This document shows, piece by piece, positions 1-8,848 of a stretch of 64,000 nt of DNA (its first letter is position 1; each line of letters starts with the position of its first letter). Location: the NCBI RefSeq assembly GCF_963678845.1, contig NZ_OY787468.1, positions 372,001 to 436,000 of the forward strand. The letters run 5' to 3'. The DNA is from an uncultured Bacteroides sp. GTDB taxonomy: Bacteria > Bacteroidota > Bacteroidia > Bacteroidales > Bacteroidaceae. The notes below the pieces were generated by a model, which made no database searches, had not been told where the DNA came from, and saw only the letters and a list, made by a program, of their open reading frames with translations. The translations under genes were made by a program, and so were the position numbers.

Positions 1-1288
1 GATAGCCGGCTATCGGAGAAAAACTAATGGTGTTGAGAGTAGCTATACCTCCGCCTTTTCCAGCAGCCGTTTCACCAAATAAATATAGTTTATTCCATCT
101 ATATTTATAATCAACACCTAAATTATAAAACTCCTTTCCTTTGAGATTATAATAATTGTAAGGCTTTGATTCAGGAATATAGTTTTTATCAAAAAAGTAA
201 TAAACACCGGTGAAACCCATTTTAAGATTATGATAGGAATAACCTATATTCCCTCCAATTAACTGAATGCTAGCAACATTTTCCCGCTCAATTTCACGTG
301 GAATACGATGCAAACCATCACGTTTGATGGAAGTAAGCACACCATCAGTTACTATTCCGTCTAAATTCCTGTGTGAATAAAAACCGGTAAAAGTAAAATC
401 CTTATCTTTATAAGTAGCGGCTGCTCCTTGAAAGTAATTATACTCATCCGTAGAGGAGTGTTTTTTTATTCCTGTGGATTTATATCCCATTGTGGCAATG
501 GTGGAACTCTTGCCTAAAGTATAGTCACTGCTAAGAACCAATCCTTGTCCAAAACTCATTCGGTAATTTCCTAAAGCCAAAGTCTTGATTTTACCTAAAT
601 CATGTGCCAGAAAATAGAATGAATAGTAATCGTATCCATACTTATTAACCGCTCTCATAAAAGGTTCTCCACAGTCTTTTTCTGCCGTTATACCACAGTA
701 TAACAGATCTTTATAATGAAATCCATATCTAATGGAATTATAGTATGAACTACCTATGAACTGCTTATTAACATCAGCGGTTAATAAACTATCTGAGTGC
801 TGACGATAACCTTCTTTACGATATAAGGGAACATCAAAACGAGTAATAAACTCATGCTCTCCATACTTCCAAATATCTTTCCATCGTGGTAAAGTACTTT
901 TCTTTTCAGCTTCTCCAACATAAATAAAAGGAAGCAAATACTGAATAGTCTGCCTGTCGAAATCCTCAACCAATTGAAGTTCATAAATAGTTTTTATAGG
1001 GCCGGAAACATATAAATAATAAAGTAAATGTTCAATTTGTAAATCCGTTAAAAAAGGGAATCGTTCCAATTGTTCCTTAGTTATTATGTTTAGATTCAAA
1101 GGATTTTCCTTTAGATAATCCAGATCTTCCAGGTTATTCGTCCAGTCCTTTTCTTCCTCATCACTGTCTGACGATAATTGTTCTGTCAGATCTTCCCATT
1201 CTGAAGGTGTATCAGTCTGTGCAAAAAGAGGAGTATGGAATAAAAATAAAATAAAACAAATAGAGAAGGCTTTTCTTCGTAACTTCAT
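1..1288 (-). CDS. Helix-hairpin-helix envelope protein, 3' end cut by window
   Basis: The frame opens at an ATG at 1286-1288 and stays open to base 1, so about 429 N-terminal residues are visible and the C-terminus lies outside the window. Residues 1-24 form a signal peptide ending LFAQ. An acidic linker follows (DSDEEEKDW). Residues about 62-115 (NPLNLN, then an ERFPFLTDLQ stretch, then IYELQLV) look like the ComEA-type helix-hairpin-helix unit found in large Bacteroidales envelope proteins. The rest is rich in aromatic, alternating residues typical of an outer-membrane beta-barrel. It starts 3 bases after the stop of the upstream barrel protein, so the two are probably co-transcribed and may act together. 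Function is unknown; DNA binding is unlikely for an exported protein. Confidence 0.8.
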   Translation of the reverse strand, partial: MKLRRKAFSICFILFLFHTPLFAQTDTPSEWEDLTEQLSSDSDEEEKDWTNNLEDLDYLKENPLNLNIITKEQLERFPFLTDLQIEHLLYYLYVSGPIKTIYELQLVEDFDRQTIQYLLPFIYVGEAEKKSTLPRWKDIWKYGEHEFITRFDVPLYRKEGYRQHSDSLLTADVNKQFIGSSYYNSIRYGFHYKDLLYCGITAEKDCGEPFMRAVNKYGYDYYSFYFLAHDLGKIKTLALGNYRMSFGQGLVLSSDYTLGKSSTIATMGYKSTGIKKHSSTDEYNYFQGAAATYKDKDFTFTGFYSHRNLDGIVTDGVLTSIKRDGLHRIPREIERENVASIQLIGGNIGYSYHNLKMGFTGVYYFFDKNYIPESKPYNYYNLKGKEFYNLGVDYKYRWNKLYLFGETAAGKGGGIATLNTISFSPIAGY

Positions 1289-1291
1289 TCT

Positions 1292-2107
1292 CTAAAAATT
1301 AAATTGTAATGCACAGCAAGAATTAAAACCCAGAGTAGGATGACTGCTGAAAGCCAGATTAATAATGAAAGGATTAATGTTCAATCCTATTCCAAAGCTT
1401 GGTGTAAAAGGCTTTTTCCACATTCCTGCCCGAACAGAAAACTCTTTAATTGGGGTGTATTCCATACCAAATTTATAAATTACAGGAAGAGCAAAATCCT
1501 TTTCAATTTCAGCTGTTAATAAAAACACATCTTCCGGTTGATAACTTATACCCATAGTAAGCACATTAGGAAGTTGAGTACTCTCCTCTCCCATTTGAAT
1601 CTCCGTTCTCAAAGGATTTGTTATCAGAAAAGAAAGATTAAGATTATCTGCAGGATGCATTAACAGTCCTACATCACCAGTAAAATTACCTGCATCAGGC
1701 TCTTTATCTGAATAATGTATTCCTAAATAATTCATTCTAACCCCTAAACTGATTATTTGAGATAGCTTTTTATAAAAATTCAGACTTAGTAACGTCTCAT
1801 TATATGCATCAAAGCCATATCGGGAGATATACGCCCCTGCATTTAAATACTGATTTGGGTAATTTACTATTCCTGCGAAAGATGATAATTCTTTAATTCC
1901 ATATCTGTTCATATACTCTAATGAAAAAGAACGGCAAGAGAGGAAACCATAAGATGCAGGATTTGTAAACCCCGGTAATACCGATGAAGTATTTCCCATT
2001 GAATAGGCACGGGAATTAATAAATTTATCAGAATCAAAAGCTTTACAAGTATTAAACGGAACAAATATAAAAATTAATAAAAGAGCGCTTAATGAGATGT
2101 ATTTCAT
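1292..2107 (-). CDS. PorV/PorQ-like outer-membrane beta-barrel protein, function unknown
   Basis: A 271-residue protein with a signal peptide (residues 1 to about 23, hydrophobic core LLLIFIFVPF). The mature part begins with a segment (SRAYSMGNTSSVLPG, then NPASYGF) that resembles the N-terminal hatch of FadL/PorV-type barrels, and continues as alternating hydrophobic strands ending in aromatic F (QFNF), the usual C-terminal outer-membrane signature. It is first in a two-gene unit with the helix-hairpin-helix protein that follows after 3 bases. The pairing suggests a shared envelope job, but neither sequence identifies a substrate. It could be annotated simply as a hypothetical outer-membrane protein. 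Confidence 0.7.
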   Translation of the reverse strand: MKYISLSALLLIFIFVPFNTCKAFDSDKFINSRAYSMGNTSSVLPGFTNPASYGFLSCRSFSLEYMNRYGIKELSSFAGIVNYPNQYLNAGAYISRYGFDAYNETLLSLNFYKKLSQIISLGVRMNYLGIHYSDKEPDAGNFTGDVGLLMHPADNLNLSFLITNPLRTEIQMGEESTQLPNVLTMGISYQPEDVFLLTAEIEKDFALPVIYKFGMEYTPIKEFSVRAGMWKKPFTPSFGIGLNINPFIINLAFSSHPTLGFNSCCALQFNF

Positions 2108-2232
2108 AAATTAATTTTAAGGTTACTATAAAAAATATATAACAGGCGCCGAAGGTAAGTTAAAAAATATCATCCTGCAAGTATGGACAAAAAATATTAT
2201 CTGAAAATGATACGGATTTAAATTTAATGCAC

Positions 2233-2240
2233 TAATTTTG
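2233..2240 (+). promoter_or_regulatory. -7 promoter box of DUF4294 gene
   Basis: TAATTTTG fits the Bacteroidota -7 consensus TAnnTTTG. It ends 5 bases before the GTG start, which would give an almost leaderless mRNA. No TTTG box is seen at the usual distance upstream, so this is a one-box match. Confidence 0.45.
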
Positions 2241-2245
2241 TAGCT

Positions 2246-2851
2246 GTGAAAAGAGAATATAAAATAGTATTATTTATATGTTTTGCACTATTTAGTTTTT
2301 CCATAGGAAAAGCTCAGAAATTGCAAACCAAGCCTGACGTACAGTGGGTTGAAGCCTGCGTATATCAAGGAGATACCATACCTTTTGTACAACTACGGAA
2401 CATATATATTTATCCTCCGCTAAAATTCAAAACTCAAAAAGAATGGCAAGATTACTATCGGTTAGTTTATAATGTGAAAAAAATTGTTCCTCTTTCTATT
2501 ATGATTCATAATACCATCATAGAAACATACGAATATATCCAAACACTGCCTAATGAAAAAGCAAAAAAAGCCCATTTAAAAAGAGTGGAAAAAGGATTGA
2601 AAGATCAATATACAGCCCAACTCAAAAGACTTTCTTATACACAAGGCAAACTACTCATAAAACTGATTGACAGAGAATGCAATCAATCCTCTTATGAAAT
2701 AATTAAAGTTTTTATGGGTAGTTTCCGTGCAGGATTTTATCAGACTTTTGCAAGTTTGTTTGGAGTAAGTCTTAAAAAAGAATATAATGCAGGAAAAGAT
2801 GACTCTTTAACAGAAAGAGTGATTACTTTAGCCGAAAACGGTCAGATTTAG
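2246..2851 (+). CDS. DUF4294 family secreted protein
   Basis: A 201-residue protein starting at GTG, with a signal peptide at residues 1-24 (core IVLFICFALFSFSIG, cleavage after KAQ). The mature part has the pattern of the Bacteroidota family DUF4294: a short beta segment with IPFVQLRNIYIYPP, then a helical region with many Lys and Tyr residues (YYRLVYNVKKIVPLS). The family has no assigned function; export to the periplasm is inferred. The gene ends by running 24 bases into the convergent TrmH-like gene. The GTG start is preferred because it puts the signal peptide at the N-terminus, and a -7 box lies just upstream. Confidence 0.75.
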   Translation: MKREYKIVLFICFALFSFSIGKAQKLQTKPDVQWVEACVYQGDTIPFVQLRNIYIYPPLKFKTQKEWQDYYRLVYNVKKIVPLSIMIHNTIIETYEYIQTLPNEKAKKAHLKRVEKGLKDQYTAQLKRLSYTQGKLLIKLIDRECNQSSYEIIKVFMGSFRAGFYQTFASLFGVSLKKEYNAGKDDSLTERVITLAENGQI

Positions 2852-3370
2852 TTTCTTAAAAAAATCCCATATTACAATTCCAGTTGTAACAGATACGTTT
2901 AAAGAATGCTTTGTTCCATATTGTGGAATTTCAATGCAACCATCGCTGTTGTTAATAACTTCCTGTTGCACCCCCTTTACTTCATTCCCCATTATAATAG
3001 CATACTTTTTAGTAGTATCTAATTGTAATTCATTTAATAAGATACTACCTTCAGCTTGCTCTATAGAATATACTATATATCCTTCAGTCTTTAACTTATC
3101 AACAGCATCCAGTGTATTTTTAAAGTATTTCCAATCAACAGTATATTCTGCACCAAGGGCAGTTTTATGCAATTCCGGATGCGGTGGTGTAGCAGTTATT
3201 CCACATAAATAAATAGATTCTATCCTAAAAGCATCTGAAGTACGGAATACAGACCCTATATTATGCAGACTTCTTATCTCATCTAAAACAACTATTAGAG
3301 GTAATTTCTTAGCTTCTTTAAATTCTTCAGCATTTATACGGTTAAGCTCAGTTATTTTTAATTTGCGCAT
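2828..3370 (-). CDS. TrmH/SpoU-family RNA 2'-O-ribose methyltransferase
   Basis: A 180-residue SPOUT methyltransferase that would transfer a methyl group from S-adenosylmethionine to a ribose 2'-OH in tRNA or rRNA. Motif 1 is at residues 37-48 (NIGSVFRTSDAF), and motifs 2 and 3 near residues 125-165 (IIMGNEVKG, IEIPQYG, SLNVSVTTGI), the last two forming the trefoil-knot cofactor pocket. It is the bare catalytic domain, without the N-terminal RNA-binding extension of TrmH or RlmB, so the RNA target cannot be stated. A CAAAGATA sequence at 3394-3401 reads TATCTTTG on this strand, a good -7 box about 25 bases from the start. Its 3' end overlaps the DUF4294 gene tail to tail. Confidence 0.88.
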   Translation of the reverse strand: MRKLKITELNRINAEEFKEAKKLPLIVVLDEIRSLHNIGSVFRTSDAFRIESIYLCGITATPPHPELHKTALGAEYTVDWKYFKNTLDAVDKLKTEGYIVYSIEQAEGSILLNELQLDTTKKYAIIMGNEVKGVQQEVINNSDGCIEIPQYGTKHSLNVSVTTGIVIWDFFKKLNLTVFG

Positions 3371-3841
3371 ACTGATTATTATTTATTTCGATGCAAAGAT
3401 AATAACAATTCACAATACACTGTTCATAACCGTTTAAAACCTGTCAAAACATAGAGTAAACATTTCTATAAATAATATTAGGATATTTGATAAAAACATT
3501 TATGCTCTATACAATATGAACATTCCAAATAAGTTAACTAAAAGTTTATATACCTATTTAAACATCTTTTTGCTCTGATAGTAGAAGCAATTTCTTATAA
3601 AGTTCTTAACTTTGCAACATATTAACAAGCTGTTCATTATAATAAGAAATTCTATATATATATCTAATAATCAATACTTGAAATTAATTTTAGTCTGTTT
3701 ATAATCTCGTAAGAACTTTATTAATGAGACTAACAACTTTAAAAACAAGTAAATAATGATTTATTTACCAACACTATTAACAGGCTATTATATCTATTAT
3801 TAGATTTTTAAATAAGCAATAGAAAATAAAATATAAATAAT
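3371..3841. other. Divergent AT-rich intergenic region (trmH-like / nadA)
   Basis: No plausible gene lies in these 471 bases. On the minus strand there is a -7 box for the methyltransferase (3394-3401). On the plus strand TAACTTTG at 3607-3614 fits the -7 consensus but has no TTTG at 19-21 bp upstream. If used, it would leave a leader of about 225 nt before nadA. I see no known riboswitch in it. Confidence 0.6.
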
Positions 3842-4834
3842 ATGATTAAAGAAGAATGGTTGAAAAAAGGATTTGTAGATGAACCTATTGACAAAGCAAT
3901 AGATATTAAATCTGCTATTGATTCTTTGAAGAAAGAAAAGAATGCTGTGATTCTGGCTCACTATTACCAAACAGGCGATATACAAGATATAGCTGATTAT
4001 GTAGGAGATAGTTTAGCTCTTGCTCAATGGGCTGCAAAAACGGAAGCTGATATAATTGTTCTTTGTGGTGTTCATTTCATGGGAGAAACAGCTAAAATTC
4101 TTTGTCCAGACAAAATGGTTCTGGTACCTGATTTAAATGCTGGTTGTTCATTGGCTGATAGCTGTCCGGCTGATAAGTTTGCACAGTTTGTGAATGAGCA
4201 TCCTGACCATACTGTTATTTCTTACGTTAATACTACAGCTGCTGTTAAAGCTGTAACCGATATAGTAGTTACTTCTACTAATGCAAAACAGATTGTTGAT
4301 AGTTTCCCTAAAGATGAAAAGCTAATTTTTGGTCCAGACAGAAATCTGGGCAATTATATCAATTCTATCACAGGCAGAAGTATGTTATTATGGGATGGTG
4401 CTTGTCATGTTCATGAACAGTTTTCTGTTGAAAAGATTGTTGAGCTGAAGAAGCAGTATCCTGATGCTGTTATTCTTGCCCATCCTGAATGCAAAGGTGC
4501 TGTATTAAAAGTTGCAGACTTCGTAGGATCAACTGCTGCTATATTAAAATTTGCTGTTAAATCGGATAAAAAGAACTTCATTGTGGCTACTGAGTCTGGA
4601 GTTATTCATGAGATGAAGAAACAATGCCCTGAAAAGACCTTTATCCCTGCTCCTCCCAACGATAGTACCTGTGCATGCAACGAGTGTAACTTCATGCGCT
4701 TAAACTCGCTAGAAAAGCTTTATAATTGCTTAAAATATGAATGGCCAACTATTGAGGTAGATGAAGCTATCGCAAAAGAAGCAGTTAAACCAATAAAAAA
4801 GATGCTTGATATATCTGAAAAATTAGGTTTGTAA
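3842..4834 (+). CDS. nadA: Quinolinate synthase
   Basis: A 330-residue cytoplasmic enzyme that condenses iminoaspartate with dihydroxyacetone phosphate to quinolinate in de novo NAD synthesis. It has the three-domain NadA pattern: HYYQ at 40-43, a Cys in NAGCSLA (residue 102), a Cys in DGACHVH (188) and a Cys cluster CACNEC (277-282) followed by MRLNSLEKL. These supply the three ligands of the [4Fe-4S] cluster, whose free iron site binds substrate. Length matches the family. The usual partner genes nadB and nadC are not next to it here. It sits alone between a long AT-rich leader and a strong terminator, so it is probably a single-gene transcript. Confidence 0.96.
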   Translation: MIKEEWLKKGFVDEPIDKAIDIKSAIDSLKKEKNAVILAHYYQTGDIQDIADYVGDSLALAQWAAKTEADIIVLCGVHFMGETAKILCPDKMVLVPDLNAGCSLADSCPADKFAQFVNEHPDHTVISYVNTTAAVKAVTDIVVTSTNAKQIVDSFPKDEKLIFGPDRNLGNYINSITGRSMLLWDGACHVHEQFSVEKIVELKKQYPDAVILAHPECKGAVLKVADFVGSTAAILKFAVKSDKKNFIVATESGVIHEMKKQCPEKTFIPAPPNDSTCACNECNFMRLNSLEKLYNCLKYEWPTIEVDEAIAKEAVKPIKKMLDISEKLGL

Positions 4835-4851
4835 CTTTCAGTATATTCTTT

Positions 4852-4906
4852 AAATGAGCAAAGCTCTGTTGATATTAACATGTTATCAACAGAGCTTTGC
4901 TCATTT
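4852..4906. terminator. Bidirectional terminator between nadA and porZ-like gene
   Basis: A perfect inverted repeat: arm 4852-4874 (23 bases) pairs with 4884-4906 around a 9-base loop. The core reads GAGCAAAGCTCTGTTGAT. The A-rich start and T-rich end of the arms supply a U-tract on either strand, which fits the two convergent genes that end on each side. Confidence 0.85.
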
Positions 4907-4919
4907 ATTAAAGGATGGA

Positions 4920-7214
4920 TTATTTTATAACTAATATTTTGGTAGCAATACCTTCTTTTCCTTCCGAATCGGCGGCTAGAACAAGATATATGCCCGATGC
5001 AACTCTTTTACCTTTTGAATTTGCTCCATTCCATGTGAATTGTCCGCCTACTGAAGTTCCTGCATAAATAAGGTTTCCATTAATATCAGTGATCTTAACG
5101 TCGCTATCACGTATTAAACCAGTTACGGTAATTACACCAGTATAATCTGGTTTAACAGGATTAGGATATGCATGAGCGCTTTCTGAGAAGCTATTTCCTC
5201 CTTCTGTGGCATCACTCATATAAGATATTAACCCTTGATCTGTCCCAATATATAATTCACCGGTATTTGGGTTTATAACCAAAGACTGAATTTTATTAGA
5301 TAATAAAGGACTGTTACTTGTTGAAAAGTGATGAATTGTCTCTAATCCATCCTCACTTAATAAAAATATTCCGTTATTTTCTGTTCCTATCCATTTTCGG
5401 TTAGCACCATCAATACAAATTGCATTTATCTTTTCGTTATCTAAAAGAAAATCTGCCAAATTAGTTCCATCGTTACGAGGTACTTTTATTTGGATACAAT
5501 AAAAATCATCATCGAAAATTTTTGTGGGATTATTAATAACTATAGGACCTTTTTCTGTTCCTATCCATATTGCACCGTTTTTATCCTCAGCAATAGATAG
5601 TATATTTAACTTTCCTAAGTTAGTTCCATCCTGATTAACAAAGGATCCAATGAACTTAGTTTTATCATCTGTGGTATCTTCTAATGTTCCATTTGTATTA
5701 AAACAAAATACTCCTGGTTCATATCTCATGGAAGTAACCCAGGCCCATCCTCTTTTATCGAATATAATTCTTTCAAATGTAGGTTTTCCACTTAGTTCAG
5801 GATGATTAAAACTAATCCAGGTTCCATCATCTTTTAAAACATTAATAATGTTATCAACATAAGAATTAACCATCCACAAATTATGATTTTTATCATATTG
5901 CAATCCGTTTGTTCTTACATAGTTTAACCGATAAGATTCATTAGGTAAAATAGATTTGAGTGTACTATTATTTATGCTGTATAGCTTAACGAATTTCTTG
6001 TCTTTGAATTCATATACTCCTTCTCCTCCTGAGGTAGCAAAGTGATGTTCTGAATCATTAGGATCCTGAATAACTGAAGTTATATCTTTATAATCTAACC
6101 CGGTAATGTCTTTTATCCCTTTTTCCTGAAAACTAGACCAGTTATTATCTTCAAGCATCATGATGGTTCCCGGATTATTTAATCTGATATAATTCATCCC
6201 TCCGCCGCATATAAGAAGACGATTATTGGTAAATGTCATGTAATAAGGAAGGTTTCTTTTTGGGCTGTCCGGGGTAATGGAAGATATGCTTTTTTCCAGT
6301 TTATCGTTATTTAATTTGTATCCGTTTAATCCTTTTTCGCCATTACTTCCCCAATAATAATTATCATTTTTAGAATATGATAAATGGCTGAAACTATCTT
6401 CTAAATTCATATATTTAAAAGAGTTGTAATGATCAAAAATTACAATTGAATTAGCATTACCTGAAATTAATTTCTCATCAAATAAATCAGCAAATGCATA
6501 GTCTCCGTTTATTAACTTAGTAAAAGTACTGGAACTATAATTATATTGATAAATACCCTGATTTAATTGATTGCCAATAAGTTTATTTTCAAATAGAAAA
6601 AGCTGATTAAATACCGTTTCACTAAATTGTATCCAGCTATTATTATCTAATAAATTATCTGTTGTTTTTCCTGAATATACTCCTTTTTCAGTGGCTGCAT
6701 AGAGTACATTATCTTTGATGACAGAAGCGTATACTTTTTTATTTAAGACGTAAGTATTAGTAATTTCTTTCTTTTTTAAATTAAGAATAAGTATGCCGAA
6801 GTTAGTTGAAAGATATGCGTAATCCCCTGAAATATTTATGCTATTAATTGTTTTATCCTGACTTATGATTTTATTCATAAAATCGGGAATATTATATATA
6901 TTGTCATTTATAAGAAGATCAATATTTGAATTCTTATATATAATAATAAGAGTGTTGTGTGAATTACTATATTTTATATAGCTGATATTATTATCACTTA
7001 AAATATTGACTTTGCTAAAAAGACGGATACTTTGATCTTCTTTGTTATATGAAAATAAAGCTCCGTCACTTAATGCATATATCAGATTTCCTGCTGGTGC
7101 AGTCTGGGTAACATTATTGTATGCCAAATGGGCTTGCCACTCTCCTATTGCCATTTGAGCAAAAGCAGAGTGTGTTATTAAAAATAAGAGAAAACTATAA
7201 ATTAGTTTTTTCAT
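4920..7214 (-). CDS. PorZ-like two-propeller protein with T9SS-type C-terminal domain
   Basis: About 764 residues. A signal peptide (residues 1-20, ending AFAQ) is followed by an N-terminal propeller (GEWQAHLAYNN, LIYALSDGALFSYN) and a second propeller with two-component-regulator-type repeats (WIGTEKGPIVI, WIGTENNGIFLL, LYIGTDQGLISY). The last 85 residues (AYPNPVKPDYTG, ITDINGNLIY, SGIYLV) have the form of a type A C-terminal sorting domain of the type IX secretion system. This order matches PorZ, which in Porphyromonas helps deliver anionic LPS to the surface sortase. The ATG at 7214 is preferred over 7220, as it leaves a purine-rich AAAAGAAT about 5-12 bases upstream. The gene overlaps the end of rdgB and is probably translationally coupled to it. 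Whether this organism has a T9SS cannot be seen here. Confidence 0.8.
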   Translation of the reverse strand: MKKLIYSFLLFLITHSAFAQMAIGEWQAHLAYNNVTQTAPAGNLIYALSDGALFSYNKEDQSIRLFSKVNILSDNNISYIKYSNSHNTLIIIYKNSNIDLLINDNIYNIPDFMNKIISQDKTINSINISGDYAYLSTNFGILILNLKKKEITNTYVLNKKVYASVIKDNVLYAATEKGVYSGKTTDNLLDNNSWIQFSETVFNQLFLFENKLIGNQLNQGIYQYNYSSSTFTKLINGDYAFADLFDEKLISGNANSIVIFDHYNSFKYMNLEDSFSHLSYSKNDNYYWGSNGEKGLNGYKLNNDKLEKSISSITPDSPKRNLPYYMTFTNNRLLICGGGMNYIRLNNPGTIMMLEDNNWSSFQEKGIKDITGLDYKDITSVIQDPNDSEHHFATSGGEGVYEFKDKKFVKLYSINNSTLKSILPNESYRLNYVRTNGLQYDKNHNLWMVNSYVDNIINVLKDDGTWISFNHPELSGKPTFERIIFDKRGWAWVTSMRYEPGVFCFNTNGTLEDTTDDKTKFIGSFVNQDGTNLGKLNILSIAEDKNGAIWIGTEKGPIVINNPTKIFDDDFYCIQIKVPRNDGTNLADFLLDNEKINAICIDGANRKWIGTENNGIFLLSEDGLETIHHFSTSNSPLLSNKIQSLVINPNTGELYIGTDQGLISYMSDATEGGNSFSESAHAYPNPVKPDYTGVITVTGLIRDSDVKITDINGNLIYAGTSVGGQFTWNGANSKGKRVASGIYLVLAADSEGKEGIATKILVIK

Positions 7215-7797
7215 AGTCATATTCTTTTAAGAAGTCGCATAGCTTATTTATAGCTAACGCACGATGACTAATTTTATTTTTTATTTCGTTTCCTAATTCT
7301 GCAAATGTTTTATCAAACCCTTCGGGAACAAAGATGGGATCATATCCAAAGCCTGAATTTCCACGTTTTTCTTTTATGATGTTTCCTTTAATTATTCCTT
7401 CAAACAGATATTTTTTATCGTCTATAATCAATGAAACGGCTGTACGGAATTGTGCTTTTCTGTTTTCTATTCCTTCGAGATTTTTCAGCACTTTAAGCAT
7501 ATTTGCTTCAGAGCTTTTATCAGTTCCTGCATATCTGGCAGAATAAACTCCCGGTTCGTTATTAATTGCTTCTATTTCTAGTCCGGTATCATCAGCAAAA
7601 CAGTTTAATCCATAATTTTCATGGATATATTGTGCTTTAAGAATTGCATTTCCTTCTAAAGTATTTGCAGTTTCTGGTATATCAACATCACAATTAATAT
7701 CTTTCAGACTAAGTATCTCTATTTTGTCATTTAATATGCTTGATACTTCTTCTAATTTATGCTTATTATTTGTGGCAAAAACAAGTTTATTTTTCAT
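7195..7797 (-). CDS. rdgB: RdgB/HAM1 non-canonical purine NTP pyrophosphatase
   Basis: A 200-residue enzyme that hydrolyses dITP, ITP and XTP to the monophosphates, keeping deaminated purines out of DNA and RNA. Visible family motifs are the N-terminal nucleotide-binding TNNKHKLEE (9-17), the metal and base pocket FADDTGLEIEA followed by GVYSARYAG, the GFGYDPIF loop, and SHRALA near the C-terminus. Full length. It lies between yitT (155 bases upstream, with a repeat cluster in the gap) and the porZ-like gene, which it overlaps by about 20 bases. Confidence 0.95.
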   Translation of the reverse strand: MKNKLVFATNNKHKLEEVSSILNDKIEILSLKDINCDVDIPETANTLEGNAILKAQYIHENYGLNCFADDTGLEIEAINNEPGVYSARYAGTDKSSEANMLKVLKNLEGIENRKAQFRTAVSLIIDDKKYLFEGIIKGNIIKEKRGNSGFGYDPIFVPEGFDKTFAELGNEIKNKISHRALAINKLCDFLKEYDYEKTNL

Positions 7798-7830
7798 TGA
7801 ATTTTCTATAAATTATAAAAAAAATATTTC

Positions 7831-7948
7831 ATCCCTCACCCCTCACTAATTTTGCTAAAACTATTTGCCGGTATTATTTTTAGAGAGTGAGGGATGCTTT
7901 TTATCCCCCACTTATCTATCACTTTTAGAGGTGATCCCTCACTAAATA
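7831..7948. repeat. Intergenic repeat cluster A (ATCCCTCACT)
   Basis: Several copies of ATCCC(T/C)CACT in both orientations: forward at 7831, 7903 and 7934, inverted at 7886-7895 (AGTGAGGGAT). The inverted copy and the 7903 copy form a 10-bp hairpin with one mismatch around a 7-base loop. A second small hairpin joins ATCAC (7918) to GTGAT (7931). The cluster fills the yitT-rdgB gap. I do not recognise a described family. Confidence 0.6.
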
Positions 7949-7952
7949 AGTT

Positions 7953-8834
7953 TTATTTTACCTTTATTGTATCAAAACCTTCTCCGTAAACTCCAATAAC
8001 CGAACTTTGAGAAACAAAAGCATTAGGATCAATATCTTTTACCAAACGAAATATCTCTATTGACTGACTCTTTTTAGCCAATACAACAAGTACTTTAACA
8101 GAATTCTTGCTGTACCATCCTTGTCCATCTAAAACGGTAACCCCTCTATGGGTATCTTTAGTAATTCTTTCGGCTATCTCTTCATATTGTTTTGAAAAAA
8201 TAAAGAACTGAACAGATTGTCTGGCACTATTTACAATTAAGTCTAATACATAACTGATAACCACTAGTGTAGTAAATCCAAATACAATTCTTTTCCAATC
8301 ATGAAATACAAAGTAGCATGAAGAGATAATAACAATATCACAATACAAAATCATTCTTCCAAAAGTAACGTCTCTGTACTTATGAACAATTGCCGCTATA
8401 ATATCAGTTCCACCTGTACTACCATTATTTACAAAAACAATACCTAGTCCCATACCACATAAGGTTGCACCAATCACACAAGCCATAAAGTCCTGTCCTG
8501 GTCCAAGAATCTGCAGATTTCCTACCATTTGTTGAAATTGCCATAGGAAGTATGTAAGGGCAAATATTCCGAATAGAGTCTTTATACTGAACTTAGGTCC
8601 AAGAATTTTAAGCGCAAACGTAAGTAGGAATGCATTTATAACAAAATAAGTGATTTGAATTTGTACTCCTGTTGCATAATAAACAATTGCAGCAATACCA
8701 GTTACACCACCTGTAGTAATTTGATAAGGCAACAGAAATGCTGCCCAACCCATTGCATAACACATCAGACCTAAGATTATAAAAAAGTAATCTCTTAATT
8801 CTCTTAGAATATCTGTTTTATTTAGTTTTCCCAT
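7953..8834 (-). CDS. YitT family membrane protein (DUF161 + DUF2179)
   Basis: A 293-residue inner-membrane protein. The first 200 residues hold about five or six hydrophobic helices with the family pattern PYQITTGGVTGIA, then GMGLGIVFVNNGSTGGTDIIA, the two Gly-rich YitT repeats. The last 80 residues form the cytoplasmic ferredoxin-like DUF2179 domain (VTVLDGQGWYSKN, VLVVLAKKS, PNAFVSQSSVIGVYGEGF). YitT proteins are thought to be transporters or regulators, with no firmly assigned substrate. It starts 14 bases after the leuS stop, so it should be on the leuS transcript. Confidence 0.88.
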   Translation of the reverse strand: MGKLNKTDILRELRDYFFIILGLMCYAMGWAAFLLPYQITTGGVTGIAAIVYYATGVQIQITYFVINAFLLTFALKILGPKFSIKTLFGIFALTYFLWQFQQMVGNLQILGPGQDFMACVIGATLCGMGLGIVFVNNGSTGGTDIIAAIVHKYRDVTFGRMILYCDIVIISSCYFVFHDWKRIVFGFTTLVVISYVLDLIVNSARQSVQFFIFSKQYEEIAERITKDTHRGVTVLDGQGWYSKNSVKVLVVLAKKSQSIEIFRLVKDIDPNAFVSQSSVIGVYGEGFDTIKVK

Positions 8835-8848
8835 TCTGTTATTATCGA

